Shown: positions 16,082 through 24,256 of the stretch, in pieces
Layout of the letters: the number at the start of each line of letters is the position of its first letter
Numbering within the stretch: position 1 is the first letter of the stretch
Assembly (NCBI GenBank): GCA_036493475.1
Contig: DASXPS010000083.1
Coordinates: 1 to 64,000 of the forward strand
Length of the DNA: 64,000 nt
Reading direction: 5' to 3'
DNA from: Sporichthyaceae bacterium
GTDB lineage: Bacteria > Actinomycetota > Actinomycetes > Sporichthyales > Sporichthyaceae
Made by a program: the position numbers and the translations under genes
Notes under the pieces: generated by a model
Databases searched by the model: none
What the model was told of the DNA's origin: nothing
What the model saw: only the letters and a program-made list of their open reading frames with translations

Positions 16082-16793
16082 GCTCATCGCTGATCGCACC
16101 TGGGCGATCCAGGGGCGGACGATCAACCTGCCGGTGCGGTTGGAGGGCGCGGAGTTCGCCTGCGCCATCTTCGCCGCCGACCCGTCCGCCACAGCCGAGC
16201 TGTTGTCGGGCGCCGGTCTGCGGCCGTTCACCATCGCCGCCCGGAGCTTCAGTGTGCTGTTGCTCGTGCACTACCCGGACTGGGCGCTGGGCAGTTACGA
16301 CGAGGTCGGGATCGGCGTGCTGGCGCGCGGACCCGGTGGGCGCTCGCCCGCCGTGCACATCCTCGATCTGCCGGTCACGGAGCCGTTCACGTTGGAGGCG
16401 GGACGTGATGTGTGGGCGCTGCCGAAGTGGCTGATGTCCGCGGACCTGCGCTTCCGCGACACCGAGGCCACGGTTGGCATCCATGACGGCAGCACGTTCG
16501 TGATGCGCGCGCGGCTGCAGGCGGGTCGCCTCGGCCTCCCCTTCCGGTTGCCCGCCAAGATGCCCGCCCTGAACCGCATCGATCACGGCGCGCAGGCGGG
16601 CGTCCTGCTGCGCGGTACAGGTGCGATGTCCGTCCGGGGCACGCACCTGGGTCGCGGCCGCTGCGACGTGGACCTGGGCGAGCATCCGATGGCGCACCGG
16701 ATGCGGGCACTGGGCATGACCCGGCGTCCGCTGCTGACCGTGCACGCCCGGGAACTCAGCGGTGAGCTCGACGCCCTCGCGCCGGTGAACTGA
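16074..16793 (+). CDS. acetoacetate decarboxylase family protein
   Basis: 239 residues, close to the usual length of the family. It carries the ADC-type pattern with EVGIGVLA, a lysine in DVWALPKWLM corresponding to the Schiff-base lysine region, a GRLGLPFRLP strand and a terminal HPMA-RALGM motif. The family includes decarboxylases and also aldolases/dehydratases using the same lysine, so the reaction is not settled. The ATG overlaps the half-length paralogue by 8 bases. It is the last gene of the operon that begins with the FAD monooxygenase; 40 bases downstream is the next leaderless gene. Confidence 0.8.
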   Translation: MAELIADRTWAIQGRTINLPVRLEGAEFACAIFAADPSATAELLSGAGLRPFTIAARSFSVLLLVHYPDWALGSYDEVGIGVLARGPGGRSPAVHILDLPVTEPFTLEAGRDVWALPKWLMSADLRFRDTEATVGIHDGSTFVMRARLQAGRLGLPFRLPAKMPALNRIDHGAQAGVLLRGTGAMSVRGTHLGRGRCDVDLGEHPMAHRMRALGMTRRPLLTVHARELSGELDALAPVN

Positions 16794-16805
16794 GCCTGGC
16801 GGCAG

Positions 16806-16832
16806 ACTGCGCTAATCATTTACACTGTTGCC
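16806..16832 (+). promoter_or_regulatory. leaderless promoter with shared AATCAT box (site C)
   Basis: CTGCGCTAATCATTTACACT lies at 16807-16826 and is the best copy of the shared box. TACACT at 16821-16826 is the -10 hexamer; GTTGCC follows and then the ATG at 16833. The ATG is therefore about seven bases from the -10 box and the transcript should be leaderless. Confidence 0.7.
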
Positions 16833-18017
16833 ATGCCGCTGCAGGACTACATGAAGCTCGTCTCCGTCGACGACCACGCGATCGAGACGGCCGACGTCTG
16901 GACCTCGCGCCTGCCCGCCAAGTACGGCGACGCCATGCCGCACGTCGAGGAGGTGGACCTGGACGGCACCCGGCTGCAGTTGAACGCCGTCGCGCACGGA
17001 CGGGTGCAGTGCTGGGTCTACGACGGGAAGCAGTACCCGTCGATCGGGTTGAACGCCGTCGCCGGCAAGGACCCGCGCACCTGGGGCGTCGAACCTGCGC
17101 GCTTCGAGGACATGCGGCCCGGTTGCTACGACCCGGTCGCACGGTTGGCCGACATGGACTCCGACGGCGTCTGGGCGCACCTGTGCTTCCCGAGCTTCCC
17201 GCGCTTCGCCGGGACCCGCTTCCTCGAGGGCACGAACCGCGAGCTGGCGCTGGACTGCATCCGTGCCTGGAACGACTGGATGCTGCAGCACTGGTGCGCC
17301 GCCGCACCCGACCGCTACATCCCGGTATGCATCCTGCCGCTGTGGGACATCGACGCCTGCGTGGCCGAGGCCCGTCGTGCCATCGACCTCGGCGCGGTCT
17401 GCATCTCGTTCCCGGAGAACTGCTCGCCGCTGGGTCTGCCGTCGTTCCACACCGACCACTGGGACCCGCTCTTCGCGCTCGCCCAGGAGGCCGAGGTCCC
17501 GCTGACCATGCACTTCGGAACCTCGGGACGCACGCCGTTCGTCAGCCCCGACGCGCCGTCGCCGGTGGTGGTGTCGCAGATGGGACTCAACAGCATGTCC
17601 GCGATGGCGGACCTGTTGCTGTCGCGGACCTTTCACCAGTTCCCACGGCTGAAGGTCGCGTTCGCCGAGGGCGGCACCGGCTGGATCCCCTACATGCTCG
17701 AGCGCATCGATCAGGTGTGGGAGCGGCACCGCTGGTACTCCGGAGTGGACGTGCAGACGCGCCCGTCGACGCTGTTCCGGACCAACATCTGGGGCTGTTT
17801 CATCTCCGATCAGGCGGGCATCGACTCCCGGCACCGGATCGGCGTCGACCGCCTCACCTATGAAAGCGATTACCCGCACTCGGACTCCCTGTGGCCGCAC
17901 TCGCGCAAGCACCTCGCCGAGGCCCTGGCCGATGTCTGCGACGACGAGGCGCACCGCATCGTCGAACTCAATGCCTGCGAGCTGTTCGGCTGGCGGCCCT
18001 GGGCCGAGCAGGCGTGA
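16833..18017 (+). CDS. amidohydrolase-2 family metal-dependent hydrolase/decarboxylase
   Basis: 394 residues with the TIM-barrel features of the ACMSD-like amidohydrolase-2 group. Metal ligands are VDDHAIE near the N-terminus, the histidine in LTMHFGTSG, and the aspartate in TYESDYPHSDS near the C-terminus. Members hydrolyse or decarboxylate ring-derived acids, and actinobacterial copies are often found in steroid and terpenoid degradation loci. The gene has its own leaderless promoter with the shared box and is followed by the convergent TetR at 18086. Ring cleavage or decarboxylation of a pathway intermediate is a reasonable but unproven role. Confidence 0.87.
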   Translation: MPLQDYMKLVSVDDHAIETADVWTSRLPAKYGDAMPHVEEVDLDGTRLQLNAVAHGRVQCWVYDGKQYPSIGLNAVAGKDPRTWGVEPARFEDMRPGCYDPVARLADMDSDGVWAHLCFPSFPRFAGTRFLEGTNRELALDCIRAWNDWMLQHWCAAAPDRYIPVCILPLWDIDACVAEARRAIDLGAVCISFPENCSPLGLPSFHTDHWDPLFALAQEAEVPLTMHFGTSGRTPFVSPDAPSPVVVSQMGLNSMSAMADLLLSRTFHQFPRLKVAFAEGGTGWIPYMLERIDQVWERHRWYSGVDVQTRPSTLFRTNIWGCFISDQAGIDSRHRIGVDRLTYESDYPHSDSLWPHSRKHLAEALADVCDDEAHRIVELNACELFGWRPWAEQA

Positions 18018-18055
18018 CCGCTGCCTGCGCTCAGCACAGTGTTCGGCGTCGAGCT

Positions 18056-18080
18056 CTCCGGCTGAGCGGCCGGGCCGGAG
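18056..18080. terminator. weak hairpin between convergent genes
   Basis: CTCCGGC at 18056-18062 pairs with GCCGGAG at 18074-18080, giving a 7-base stem and an 11-base loop. It lies in the 68-base gap between the amidohydrolase and the convergent TetR. There is no T-run on either strand, so it is only a possible terminator. Confidence 0.3.
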
Positions 18081-18085
18081 CGTTG

Positions 18086-18793
18086 CTAGCTCGCGGTGTG
18101 GCGGCGTAGCTCGTCGACGGCGCCGGCCAGGTCGGCGCTGCGCGAAGCAATCGTGCCGACCAGTGACCGCAGCGCGTGGTCGGTGGCGTAGGCCCGAGCG
18201 GTCTCATCGGAAAGTATCGCGGGGAGCAGGAAGGTTTCCAGCTCGCGGCGCATCGCCTCGTCAGTGGGCCGGTGGCCCTCGGCGGCTTCGAGGTAGGACA
18301 GGAAGATTCGCCGGAACCAATGCACCACATCGGTCGGATCGAGCCCGGCCCGCGCCTCACCCCGGTGCTGGGCGTCGCGGAGCAGCGGCTCCCACAAGCC
18401 CATCGCCACCTCGTCGAAGGCGGCCGAGGTCGTCGAAAGGCGCGCCGCACGTGACGCCCGGTCGTCGTTGAGCAGGCCGTAGACGACCTTGTTGCGCTCG
18501 ACGGCATGTAGTGACTCCAGCATCATCTCGACGCACAGTTCGGCGAAGTTGGGGTAGCGCTTGGCCTTCTTCTCCAACGAAGAGCGCAGCACCGCGGCCT
18601 CCTCGACAACCAGTGCGCCGACGACGTCGTTGCGGTTGGCGAAGTGCAGGTAGAAGGTGGCCCGAGAGACGTTGGCTGCGTCGCAGATGTTGCCGACGGT
18701 GAGCCTGCTCAGTCCGTCGCGCAGGATCAACTCGCGCGCGGCCGCAACGAGCCGCTGCCGAGTCGAGGCACCATCCGGCGCAACCCTCACCAC
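18086..18793 (-). CDS. TetR-family transcriptional regulator
   Basis: 235 residues. The helix-turn-helix region is QRLVAAARELILRDGLSRLT, then VGNICDAANVSRATFYLHFANR at about residues 30-52, a standard TetR_N domain. The start is GTG at 18793 with TAGACT seven bases upstream on the minus strand, which indicates a leaderless message. The -10 box lies within an inverted repeat (18802-18829), so autoregulation is likely. It is divergent from the nine-gene transporter operon beginning at 18886 and is the natural candidate regulator for it. Confidence 0.9.
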   Translation of the reverse strand: MVRVAPDGASTRQRLVAAARELILRDGLSRLTVGNICDAANVSRATFYLHFANRNDVVGALVVEEAAVLRSSLEKKAKRYPNFAELCVEMMLESLHAVERNKVVYGLLNDDRASRAARLSTTSAAFDEVAMGLWEPLLRDAQHRGEARAGLDPTDVVHWFRRIFLSYLEAAEGHRPTDEAMRRELETFLLPAILSDETARAYATDHALRSLVGTIASRSADLAGAVDELRRHTAS

Positions 18794-18801
18794 GCCGGGC
18801 A

Positions 18802-18829
18802 GTCTATGTACGACGGCGCGACCATAGAC
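18802..18829. promoter_or_regulatory. candidate operator between TetR and transporter operon
   Basis: GTCTATG at 18802-18808 and CATAGAC at 18823-18829 form a perfect 7-base inverted repeat with a 14-base spacer. The minus-strand -10 hexamer of the TetR gene (TAGACT) overlaps its left arm. The site lies 57 bases before the ATG of the surface protein and is well placed for control of both genes. Confidence 0.55.
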
Positions 18830-18885
18830 ACAGAGGCAGATACGTCAATATAGTTTTTGCAATTCGTCAACGCGAAGGGGCGAGC

Positions 18886-20115
18886 ATGAGGCGGCGGCTC
18901 GCAACCTTGATGGTGGCGACCACGGTGTCTTGGTGCGCGACCGCCTCCCTCGGCGCGACCGGCGCCGATGCCGCGGGCTCGAGCGTCTTTGCCGCGACCG
19001 CCGCCGCGAGCGGCGTGCGAATGACCGTGGAACTGCCGGACGCGCCGGCCACCGACACGCCGGTGGACGGCGGCGGCCCGACCGCGCAGGCCTCGCTCAG
19101 CTCGCTGGGGGAGTCGATCGGCTACGCGGCGTTTCCCGATCCCGGCGGTTTGGTGATCTCGGCACCGGGACTGATCGCCGGGCTGTCGCAGTCGCCGATC
19201 TCGCCGCCGGAGTATCCGCTGTTCGTCTCCTCGGACGCGACGACCAAGCCGAACGCATCGCTCGACGCCGGACCGTACGCGCTGTCCGCGGTCAGCGACG
19301 CGGTGTCCTCCCATGCCGCCGCGACGGCCGGGCTGTTGTCGGACGCCGGCGCCGCCGCCAACGTCTCATCGATCGCGAGCGTCACGTCGAATGCCGGTCG
19401 GGTGATTTCCGCCGGGACGACCGATGTCGAGGGGCTGACGATCGGCGCACTGACGGTTAGTCAGATACGTTCATCGGCGCAACTTGCGCAGAACCCGGAC
19501 GGCTCCAGTACCCCGACCAGCGACCTCGAGCTGACCGGGCTGAGGGTCGGCAACAATCCGATCCAGCTCGCGCCGGACGCCCTCAACCTCGCCAACGCGG
19601 CCACCATCCCGCTGCCGATCGGCGCGGCGGCCAACGAACTGCTCAAGGCGCAGGGAATCACGGTCGAGGTGCTCGGCGTGCGCGCGACGAAGGGCACCGT
19701 CGTCTCGCCCGCGCTGCAGATCCGCTTCCCGTCACCCGTTCCGGACCTCGGCACCGCCATCGTCACGATCGTGATCGGGAATTCGGTCGCGTCACTGTCG
19801 ACGACCACGGGCGAGGGGTCGAACCATGCCGGGTCCGGCGCCGTGATCGCGCCGGGCAGCGGTACTCCCACGACGGGCGGCGTGGGCGATGCGCTCGGAT
19901 CGGTCGGCATCGCCGGAACGGCGCCGGGCGCCGGCCGGGCCGCCGACATCGCGTCGGTCAGTGCCGATCAGACCGGGACTGCGTTGGTCATCCCGCCCCA
20001 GCTGCCCATCGACATCAGCAGCTTGTACGTCGTCTGTGCGCTGGCCATCGCGGTGCTCTTCACCATGTCGCAGTTGATCCGGCTGGCAGGAGTACGGGCC
20101 CGATGGAGAAGTTGA
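18886..20115 (+). CDS. surface protein of the transporter module, one C-terminal membrane helix (locus 1)
   Basis: 409 residues. A signal peptide covers about residues 1-29 and cleaves near ADAAGS. The exported part is rich in Ser, Ala, Gly and Thr. One membrane helix near residues 375-397 and the basic tail VRARWRS give a type I topology. It is homologous to the protein at 40013-41317: both have a TP-D-PxAQAS stretch, then PG-L-SAPGLI-GL, a PEYPL/PGYPL strand and an AATAG motif. I do not recognise the family. It precedes two small membrane proteins and an ABC permease in both loci. AAGGGG precedes the ATG. A role in presenting substrate through the thick envelope is inference. Confidence 0.72.
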   Translation: MRRRLATLMVATTVSWCATASLGATGADAAGSSVFAATAAASGVRMTVELPDAPATDTPVDGGGPTAQASLSSLGESIGYAAFPDPGGLVISAPGLIAGLSQSPISPPEYPLFVSSDATTKPNASLDAGPYALSAVSDAVSSHAAATAGLLSDAGAAANVSSIASVTSNAGRVISAGTTDVEGLTIGALTVSQIRSSAQLAQNPDGSSTPTSDLELTGLRVGNNPIQLAPDALNLANAATIPLPIGAAANELLKAQGITVEVLGVRATKGTVVSPALQIRFPSPVPDLGTAIVTIVIGNSVASLSTTTGEGSNHAGSGAVIAPGSGTPTTGGVGDALGSVGIAGTAPGAGRAADIASVSADQTGTALVIPPQLPIDISSLYVVCALAIAVLFTMSQLIRLAGVRARWRS

Positions 20116-20438
20116 TCGTGGCAGCGCGGCTGCACTGGGATCGCCTCGCCGCGATCGTCGCGGTACTCGCCGGGCTCGTGTCGATCATCCTTGGTTGGTT
20201 CGGCGTGAGCGGGCATGCTCTGGTGACCGAGCAGTTGCCGTATCTCGCCTCCAACGCGGTGTTCGGTGGCTTCGCGCTCGGTATCGGCGGGACGCTGTGG
20301 CTGTCCGCCGATATCCGCGACGAGTGGGCTCGGCTGGAGCAGATAGGCGAGTCCCTGCATCAGCAGATCGCGGCCCTGCAGCAGCAGGTGGCCGCTTCCT
20401 CAGCGCCGGAGCCGGCAAGCAGCCGAATCGACCGGTGA
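20103..20438 (+). CDS. small two-helix membrane protein of the transporter module (locus 1)
   Basis: 111 residues with two membrane helices at about residues 16-35 and 50-67, then a C-terminal helix rich in Gln and Glu that may form a coiled coil. It shares a strong core with the protein at 39633-40025: GW-GVSG, QLPYL, GG-FAL, then TLWLSAD-RDEW. The identical spacing shows a true family rather than generic membrane similarity. Its ATG overlaps the surface protein gene by 13 bases, the same overlap seen in the second locus. The family is unknown to me. It may link surface protein and permease. Confidence 0.75.
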   Translation: MEKLIVAARLHWDRLAAIVAVLAGLVSIILGWFGVSGHALVTEQLPYLASNAVFGGFALGIGGTLWLSADIRDEWARLEQIGESLHQQIAALQQQVAASSAPEPASSRIDR

Positions 20439-20902
20439 ACCAGATTCGCGCCGGGGCCCCCGGCCCGTGGAGCCTCGAGATCTCGATCCGAGTGCTGGCG
20501 TTCAACGTGGTCGGCCTGATCCTCATCGTCGTCGGTTGGTACAACTCCGCCGGTTCCGACCAGCCCGGCAGCCAACTGAGGTGGATCGAGGTCGGCGTTG
20601 CCGGCTTCGCGGTCGCGACGATCGGCAACGGCATGTGGGTGCTGCGCGGCCGCCGAGCGGTCGGCGCCGCGGCCCGCCAGCTATTCGGCTCGGATCTGCC
20701 CGCGGTGTTGCCGTCCGTGCCCGGTGCGCTCGCCGTCGCGCCGGCAGGTTTCGACGTGTTGCTCGCGGCGCCCGGCACGATCCGCTATCACCGCCCGGTC
20801 TGCACCCTGCTCAGTGGACACCCGCTGGACTCGCTCGACAGCCACCCGCGGGGCGCCCATGAGCGGATCGGGCGGCGGGCCTGCGAGGTGTGCCGGCCGT
20901 GA
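20435..20902 (+). CDS. small membrane protein with C-terminal CxxC motif (locus 1)
   Basis: 155 residues. Two hydrophobic segments lie near residues 18-37 and 54-72. The C-terminal cytoplasmic part holds HRPVCTLLSGHP and ends ACEVCRP. The homologue at 39194-39628 has HLPECPLLAGKP and ends GCGICGR. The conserved C-LL-G-P...CxxC set suggests a zinc or redox site. GTG at 20435 forms a GTGA overlap with the previous stop, and GTGA also links it to the permease. No known family was recognised. Confidence 0.7.
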   Translation: MNQIRAGAPGPWSLEISIRVLAFNVVGLILIVVGWYNSAGSDQPGSQLRWIEVGVAGFAVATIGNGMWVLRGRRAVGAAARQLFGSDLPAVLPSVPGALAVAPAGFDVLLAAPGTIRYHRPVCTLLSGHPLDSLDSHPRGAHERIGRRACEVCRP

Positions 20903-22788
20903 ACCTACTCGCGTATTTGATCGTCGGCATCACCACCGGGTCCATCTACGGCTTGGCCGCCGTCGGCCTGGTGCTGACCTATCGGACGTCGGGCGCCTTC
21001 AACTTTGCGCACGGCGCCGTGGCGGCGGCAGCCGCGTTCTTCTTCTACCAGCTGCACGTGACCAACGGCTGGCCCTGGCCGCCGGCCGCCGCCACGGTCG
21101 TGACCGTGTTCGCGGTCGGTGGCGGGTTGCTGATGGAGGCGCTGACCCGCCGGCTCGTCGACGTGCCGCAGGTTGTTCCGGTGATGCTCACCGTTGGAAT
21201 GCTGCTCGGGATCCAGGGTCTGCTGTTTCTGACCTTCGCCAACACCAGCAGCAACTTTCCGGCCTTCCTGCCGCAGCGCGGGTTCACTGTCGGCGGCGTG
21301 CTGATCACCGGAGCCGACGTGATCACGATCGGCCTCGCCGCGGGAGCAACCGCGGGACTCTATGCGTTCCTGCGGTTCGCGCGGCTGGGCACGCAGATGC
21401 GCGCGGTGGTGGAGAATCCGGACCTGTTGCGGCTGACCGGACAGCGGGCACCGCGGGTGCGCGGCATCGCGTGGGCGATCGGGACGGCGTTCGCCGCGAT
21501 CACCGGCATGCTGCTGGCACCCGCCCTCGGCCTGGATGCGACGTTGCTGACGTTGCTCGTCGTGCAGGCGTTCGGTGCGGCCGCGCTGGGTCGGTTCGCC
21601 AGCCTGCCGCTGACCTACGCCGGCGGTCTGGTCGTCGGCGTCATCGCCAGCTTCGCCACCAAGTTCCTTTCCGCGAAGGGACCGCCGTGGTCCGGCCTGC
21701 CGACCTCGGTGCCGTTCCTCACCCTGGTAGTGGTGCTCCTGGTCGTACCCGCTCGCCATTTCCCGGCGCCGGTCGGCACGTTGCGCGCCTCGGTGGCTCG
21801 GGCGGCGTCGCTTCGGGAGCGTGCGGGGCAACGGTCCGCCGCCGGAATCGCCGCCACCGCAATCCTGCTGCTGCTGGCGCCGACGTTCGTCGGCACCTAT
21901 TTGCCGGTGTGGACCAACGGGCTCGTCATGATCGCGGTGTTCGCCTCGCTGAGCCTGCTGGTCTGGGGGTCGGGCCAGATCTCGTTGGGACACGCGGCGT
22001 TCGTCGCGGTCGGGGCGAGCACCATGGGTCATCTCGCCGGGACCCACCACTGGCCGTGGTTCCTCGCCGTGCTCGGGGCCGGGGTCGTCGCGGTGCCGCT
22101 GGGCGCGGTGATCGCGATCCCGGCGATCCGGGTCGCCGGGCTCTACCTCGCGCTCGCCACGCTCGGGTTCGGCGTACTCATGCAGAACGTCGCCTTCCCG
22201 AGCGGGCTGATGTTCGGCCTGGACGGCACCGAGACCGCGCCGCGGCCGGAGATCGCTACCTCGGATCGGGCCTACTACTACGTCGTCCTCGCGGTTGTCG
22301 TCGCCTGCTGTGTGCTGCTGGTCGCGATTTACCGCAGTCGACTCGGCCGGTTGTTGCGGGCCCTGTCCGAGACGCCCGCGATGCTGGAAACCCAAGGACT
22401 GTCGACCCGGCTCACCCGGCTGCTGGTGTTCTGCCTCTCGGCGTTCATCGCCGGCGTTGCCGGCGCGCTCGCGATCGGGCAGACCGGCAGTGTCAGCGGC
22501 GTCGGCTACGGGCCGCTCACCTCGCTGACCTGGCTCGCGGTGCTGACCATCTCCGGCACCCGAATGCTGCGGTCGGCGATTCTCGCGGCCGGCGCCCTCG
22601 CGGTGCTGCCTGGCTACATCACGTCCTTCACCGCGGACAAGCAGACGATGGTGTTCGGCCTGGTCGCGATGGGCGCGGCGTTGTTCGCCGCGTACCGGCC
22701 CGCGATCGAACGAAGCTTCGCGGCCTGGCAGCCGAGCCGTCCCACCCGCTCGCCGCTGTTCCGGCCGGTCGGGGAGGCGAAGTCGTGA
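20899..22788 (+). CDS. fused LivH-LivM branched-chain-amino-acid-type ABC permease (locus 1)
   Basis: 629 residues with about 17-18 membrane helices. Residues 1 to about 290 are LivH-like, starting LIVGITTGSIYGLAAVGLVL and including SGAFNFAHG. Residues from about 320 are LivM-like, with GSGQISLGHAAFVAVGA and LPAIRVAGLYLALATLGFGV-type cytoplasmic loop. Having both halves in one chain is common in actinobacteria. The start is taken as GTG 20899 rather than GTG 20890 because the paralogue at 39197 starts with the same VN and has the same GTGA overlap. It forms the channel for a substrate delivered by the lipoprotein at 24253. Confidence 0.92.
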   Translation: MNLLAYLIVGITTGSIYGLAAVGLVLTYRTSGAFNFAHGAVAAAAAFFFYQLHVTNGWPWPPAAATVVTVFAVGGGLLMEALTRRLVDVPQVVPVMLTVGMLLGIQGLLFLTFANTSSNFPAFLPQRGFTVGGVLITGADVITIGLAAGATAGLYAFLRFARLGTQMRAVVENPDLLRLTGQRAPRVRGIAWAIGTAFAAITGMLLAPALGLDATLLTLLVVQAFGAAALGRFASLPLTYAGGLVVGVIASFATKFLSAKGPPWSGLPTSVPFLTLVVVLLVVPARHFPAPVGTLRASVARAASLRERAGQRSAAGIAATAILLLLAPTFVGTYLPVWTNGLVMIAVFASLSLLVWGSGQISLGHAAFVAVGASTMGHLAGTHHWPWFLAVLGAGVVAVPLGAVIAIPAIRVAGLYLALATLGFGVLMQNVAFPSGLMFGLDGTETAPRPEIATSDRAYYYVVLAVVVACCVLLVAIYRSRLGRLLRALSETPAMLETQGLSTRLTRLLVFCLSAFIAGVAGALAIGQTGSVSGVGYGPLTSLTWLAVLTISGTRMLRSAILAAGALAVLPGYITSFTADKQTMVFGLVAMGAALFAAYRPAIERSFAAWQPSRPTRSPLFRPVGEAKS

Positions 22789-23561
22789 GCGAATTCCTCG
22801 AGGTGCGCGGGCTGAGGGTGGCGTACGGGGGCGCAGTGGCCGTGAGCGACGTCAGTCTGGCGGCGGGGGTCGGTCGGATCACCGGCTTGATCGGACCCAA
22901 CGGCGCCGGCAAGACGTCGACCTTCAACGCGATCAGTGGACTGCTGCGCCCGGCTGCCGGCTCGGTGCGCATCGATGGACGTGACGTCACCCGCACCCGG
23001 CCGGCCGGCCGGGCGCAACTCGGGCTCGGCCGCACGTTCCAGCGGGTGCAGGTCTGCGAAGCGATGACCGTCGGGGAGAACATCGCGGTCGGCATCGAGT
23101 GCCGGATGGCCGGCGGCAGTGCCTGGCGGCAGGTGGTCCCGCGCCGGCGGGAGCGCGCCGAGATCGCCACCCGCGCCGGTGCCGCGATGAGGATCTGCGG
23201 ACTGGAGCCGATCCGTGACGCCTACGTCGCCACGCTGTCGACCGGCCGGCGCCGGCTGGTCGAGCTGGCGCGGGTGATCGCCACTGACTTCACGATGCTG
23301 TTGCTCGACGAGCCGTCCTCCGGCCTGGACGAAGCCGAGACGACCGCCTTCGGCGCGGTCCTGCAGCGGGTCGTTTCGGATCGCGGCTGCGGCGTCCTGC
23401 TGGTCGAGCACGACATGTCGCTGGTGATGGAGCTCTGCGACTACATCTACGTCCTCGACTTCGGCCAGCCGCTGTTCGAGGGCACGCCGGACGAGGTGCG
23501 CGACTCGGCCGCGGTCCGCGCGGCCTACCTCGGCACCGACGATCAGGGCGCCGCCGCGTGA
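22785..23561 (+). CDS. livG: ABC transporter ATPase, LivG type (locus 1)
   Basis: 258 residues. Walker A is GPNGAGKTS, the signature region is STGRRRLVELARV (a degenerate form of LSGGQ: TLSTGRRR), Walker B is LLLDEPSSGLD and the switch histidine is in LLVEHDM. The long insertion after GLGRTFQRVQ is typical of LivG. It pairs with the LivF protein that follows by a GTGA overlap. The signature change from SGGQ to STGRR is worth noting and is seen in some actinobacterial LivG homologues. No second LivG is present in the other transporter locus. Confidence 0.9.
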   Translation: MSEFLEVRGLRVAYGGAVAVSDVSLAAGVGRITGLIGPNGAGKTSTFNAISGLLRPAAGSVRIDGRDVTRTRPAGRAQLGLGRTFQRVQVCEAMTVGENIAVGIECRMAGGSAWRQVVPRRRERAEIATRAGAAMRICGLEPIRDAYVATLSTGRRRLVELARVIATDFTMLLLDEPSSGLDEAETTAFGAVLQRVVSDRGCGVLLVEHDMSLVMELCDYIYVLDFGQPLFEGTPDEVRDSAAVRAAYLGTDDQGAAA

Positions 23562-24256
23562 GACTCGACCTGGCCGGCGTCACTGCGGGATACGGCGACC
23601 TGACCGCGCTGCGCGAGGTCAACCTCACCGTGCCGACCGGAAGTGTCGTGGCGCTGCTCGGGCCCAACGGCGCCGGCAAGAGCACCCTGCTGTCCGTCAC
23701 CTCCGGGCTGGTACGACCACGGTCCGGCACCGTCTTGCTCGACGGCGTTGACTGCACGCGCTGGGGGCCGGACCGCCGCGCCCGGCGCGGAATCTGCCAC
23801 GTCACCGAGGGCCGTGCGGTCTTCGGGGGCCTGACGGTCCGTGACCACCTGCGGATCTTCGCCAAGGCCGGGGAGGGGGCCGCCGCAGCGCAGCGGGTGG
23901 TGGACGCCTTTCCGCGGCTCGGCCGGCGACTCGATCAGCAGGCCGCAACGATGAGCGGTGGCGAGCAGCAGATGCTCGCGCTGGCCCGCGCCTACGTGAC
24001 CGGGGCGCCGGTCGTACTCCTCGACGAGGTGTCGCTCGGCTTGGCGCCCGTCCTGGTCGACGAGATCTTCGCCTTCCTGCGCCTGCTGGCGAGCAAGGGC
24101 ACCACGTTGTTGATCGTCGAGCAATACGTGTCGAAGGCGCTCGCGCTGGCCGACCTGGTCTACCTGCTGGTCCGCGGCCGGATCAGCTACGCCGGCGAGC
24201 CGAGCGAGTTCGTCGACGGCGACGTGTTCGCCCAGTATCTGGGAGCCAAAGCATGA
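23558..24256 (+). CDS. livF: ABC transporter ATPase, LivF type (locus 1)
   Basis: 232 residues. Walker A is GPNGAGKST, the LivF hallmark ICHVTEGRAVFGGLTV is present, the signature is MSGGEQQML, Walker B is VVLLDEVSLGLAP and the switch histidine position is Gln in VEQY, as usual for LivF. It overlaps LivG by GTGA and the lipoprotein gene by ATGA. With LivG it powers the fused permease. Confidence 0.92.
   Translation: MRLDLAGVTAGYGDLTALREVNLTVPTGSVVALLGPNGAGKSTLLSVTSGLVRPRSGTVLLDGVDCTRWGPDRRARRGICHVTEGRAVFGGLTVRDHLRIFAKAGEGAAAAQRVVDAFPRLGRRLDQQAATMSGGEQQMLALARAYVTGAPVVLLDEVSLGLAPVLVDEIFAFLRLLASKGTTLLIVEQYVSKALALADLVYLLVRGRISYAGEPSEFVDGDVFAQYLGAKA

Noticed and set aside
20905-22395. Minus-strand frame of 496 codons opposite the first permease
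   Set aside because: Shadow frame with no ribosome site and the same Arg/Gln/Asp bias as the other shadow frames.
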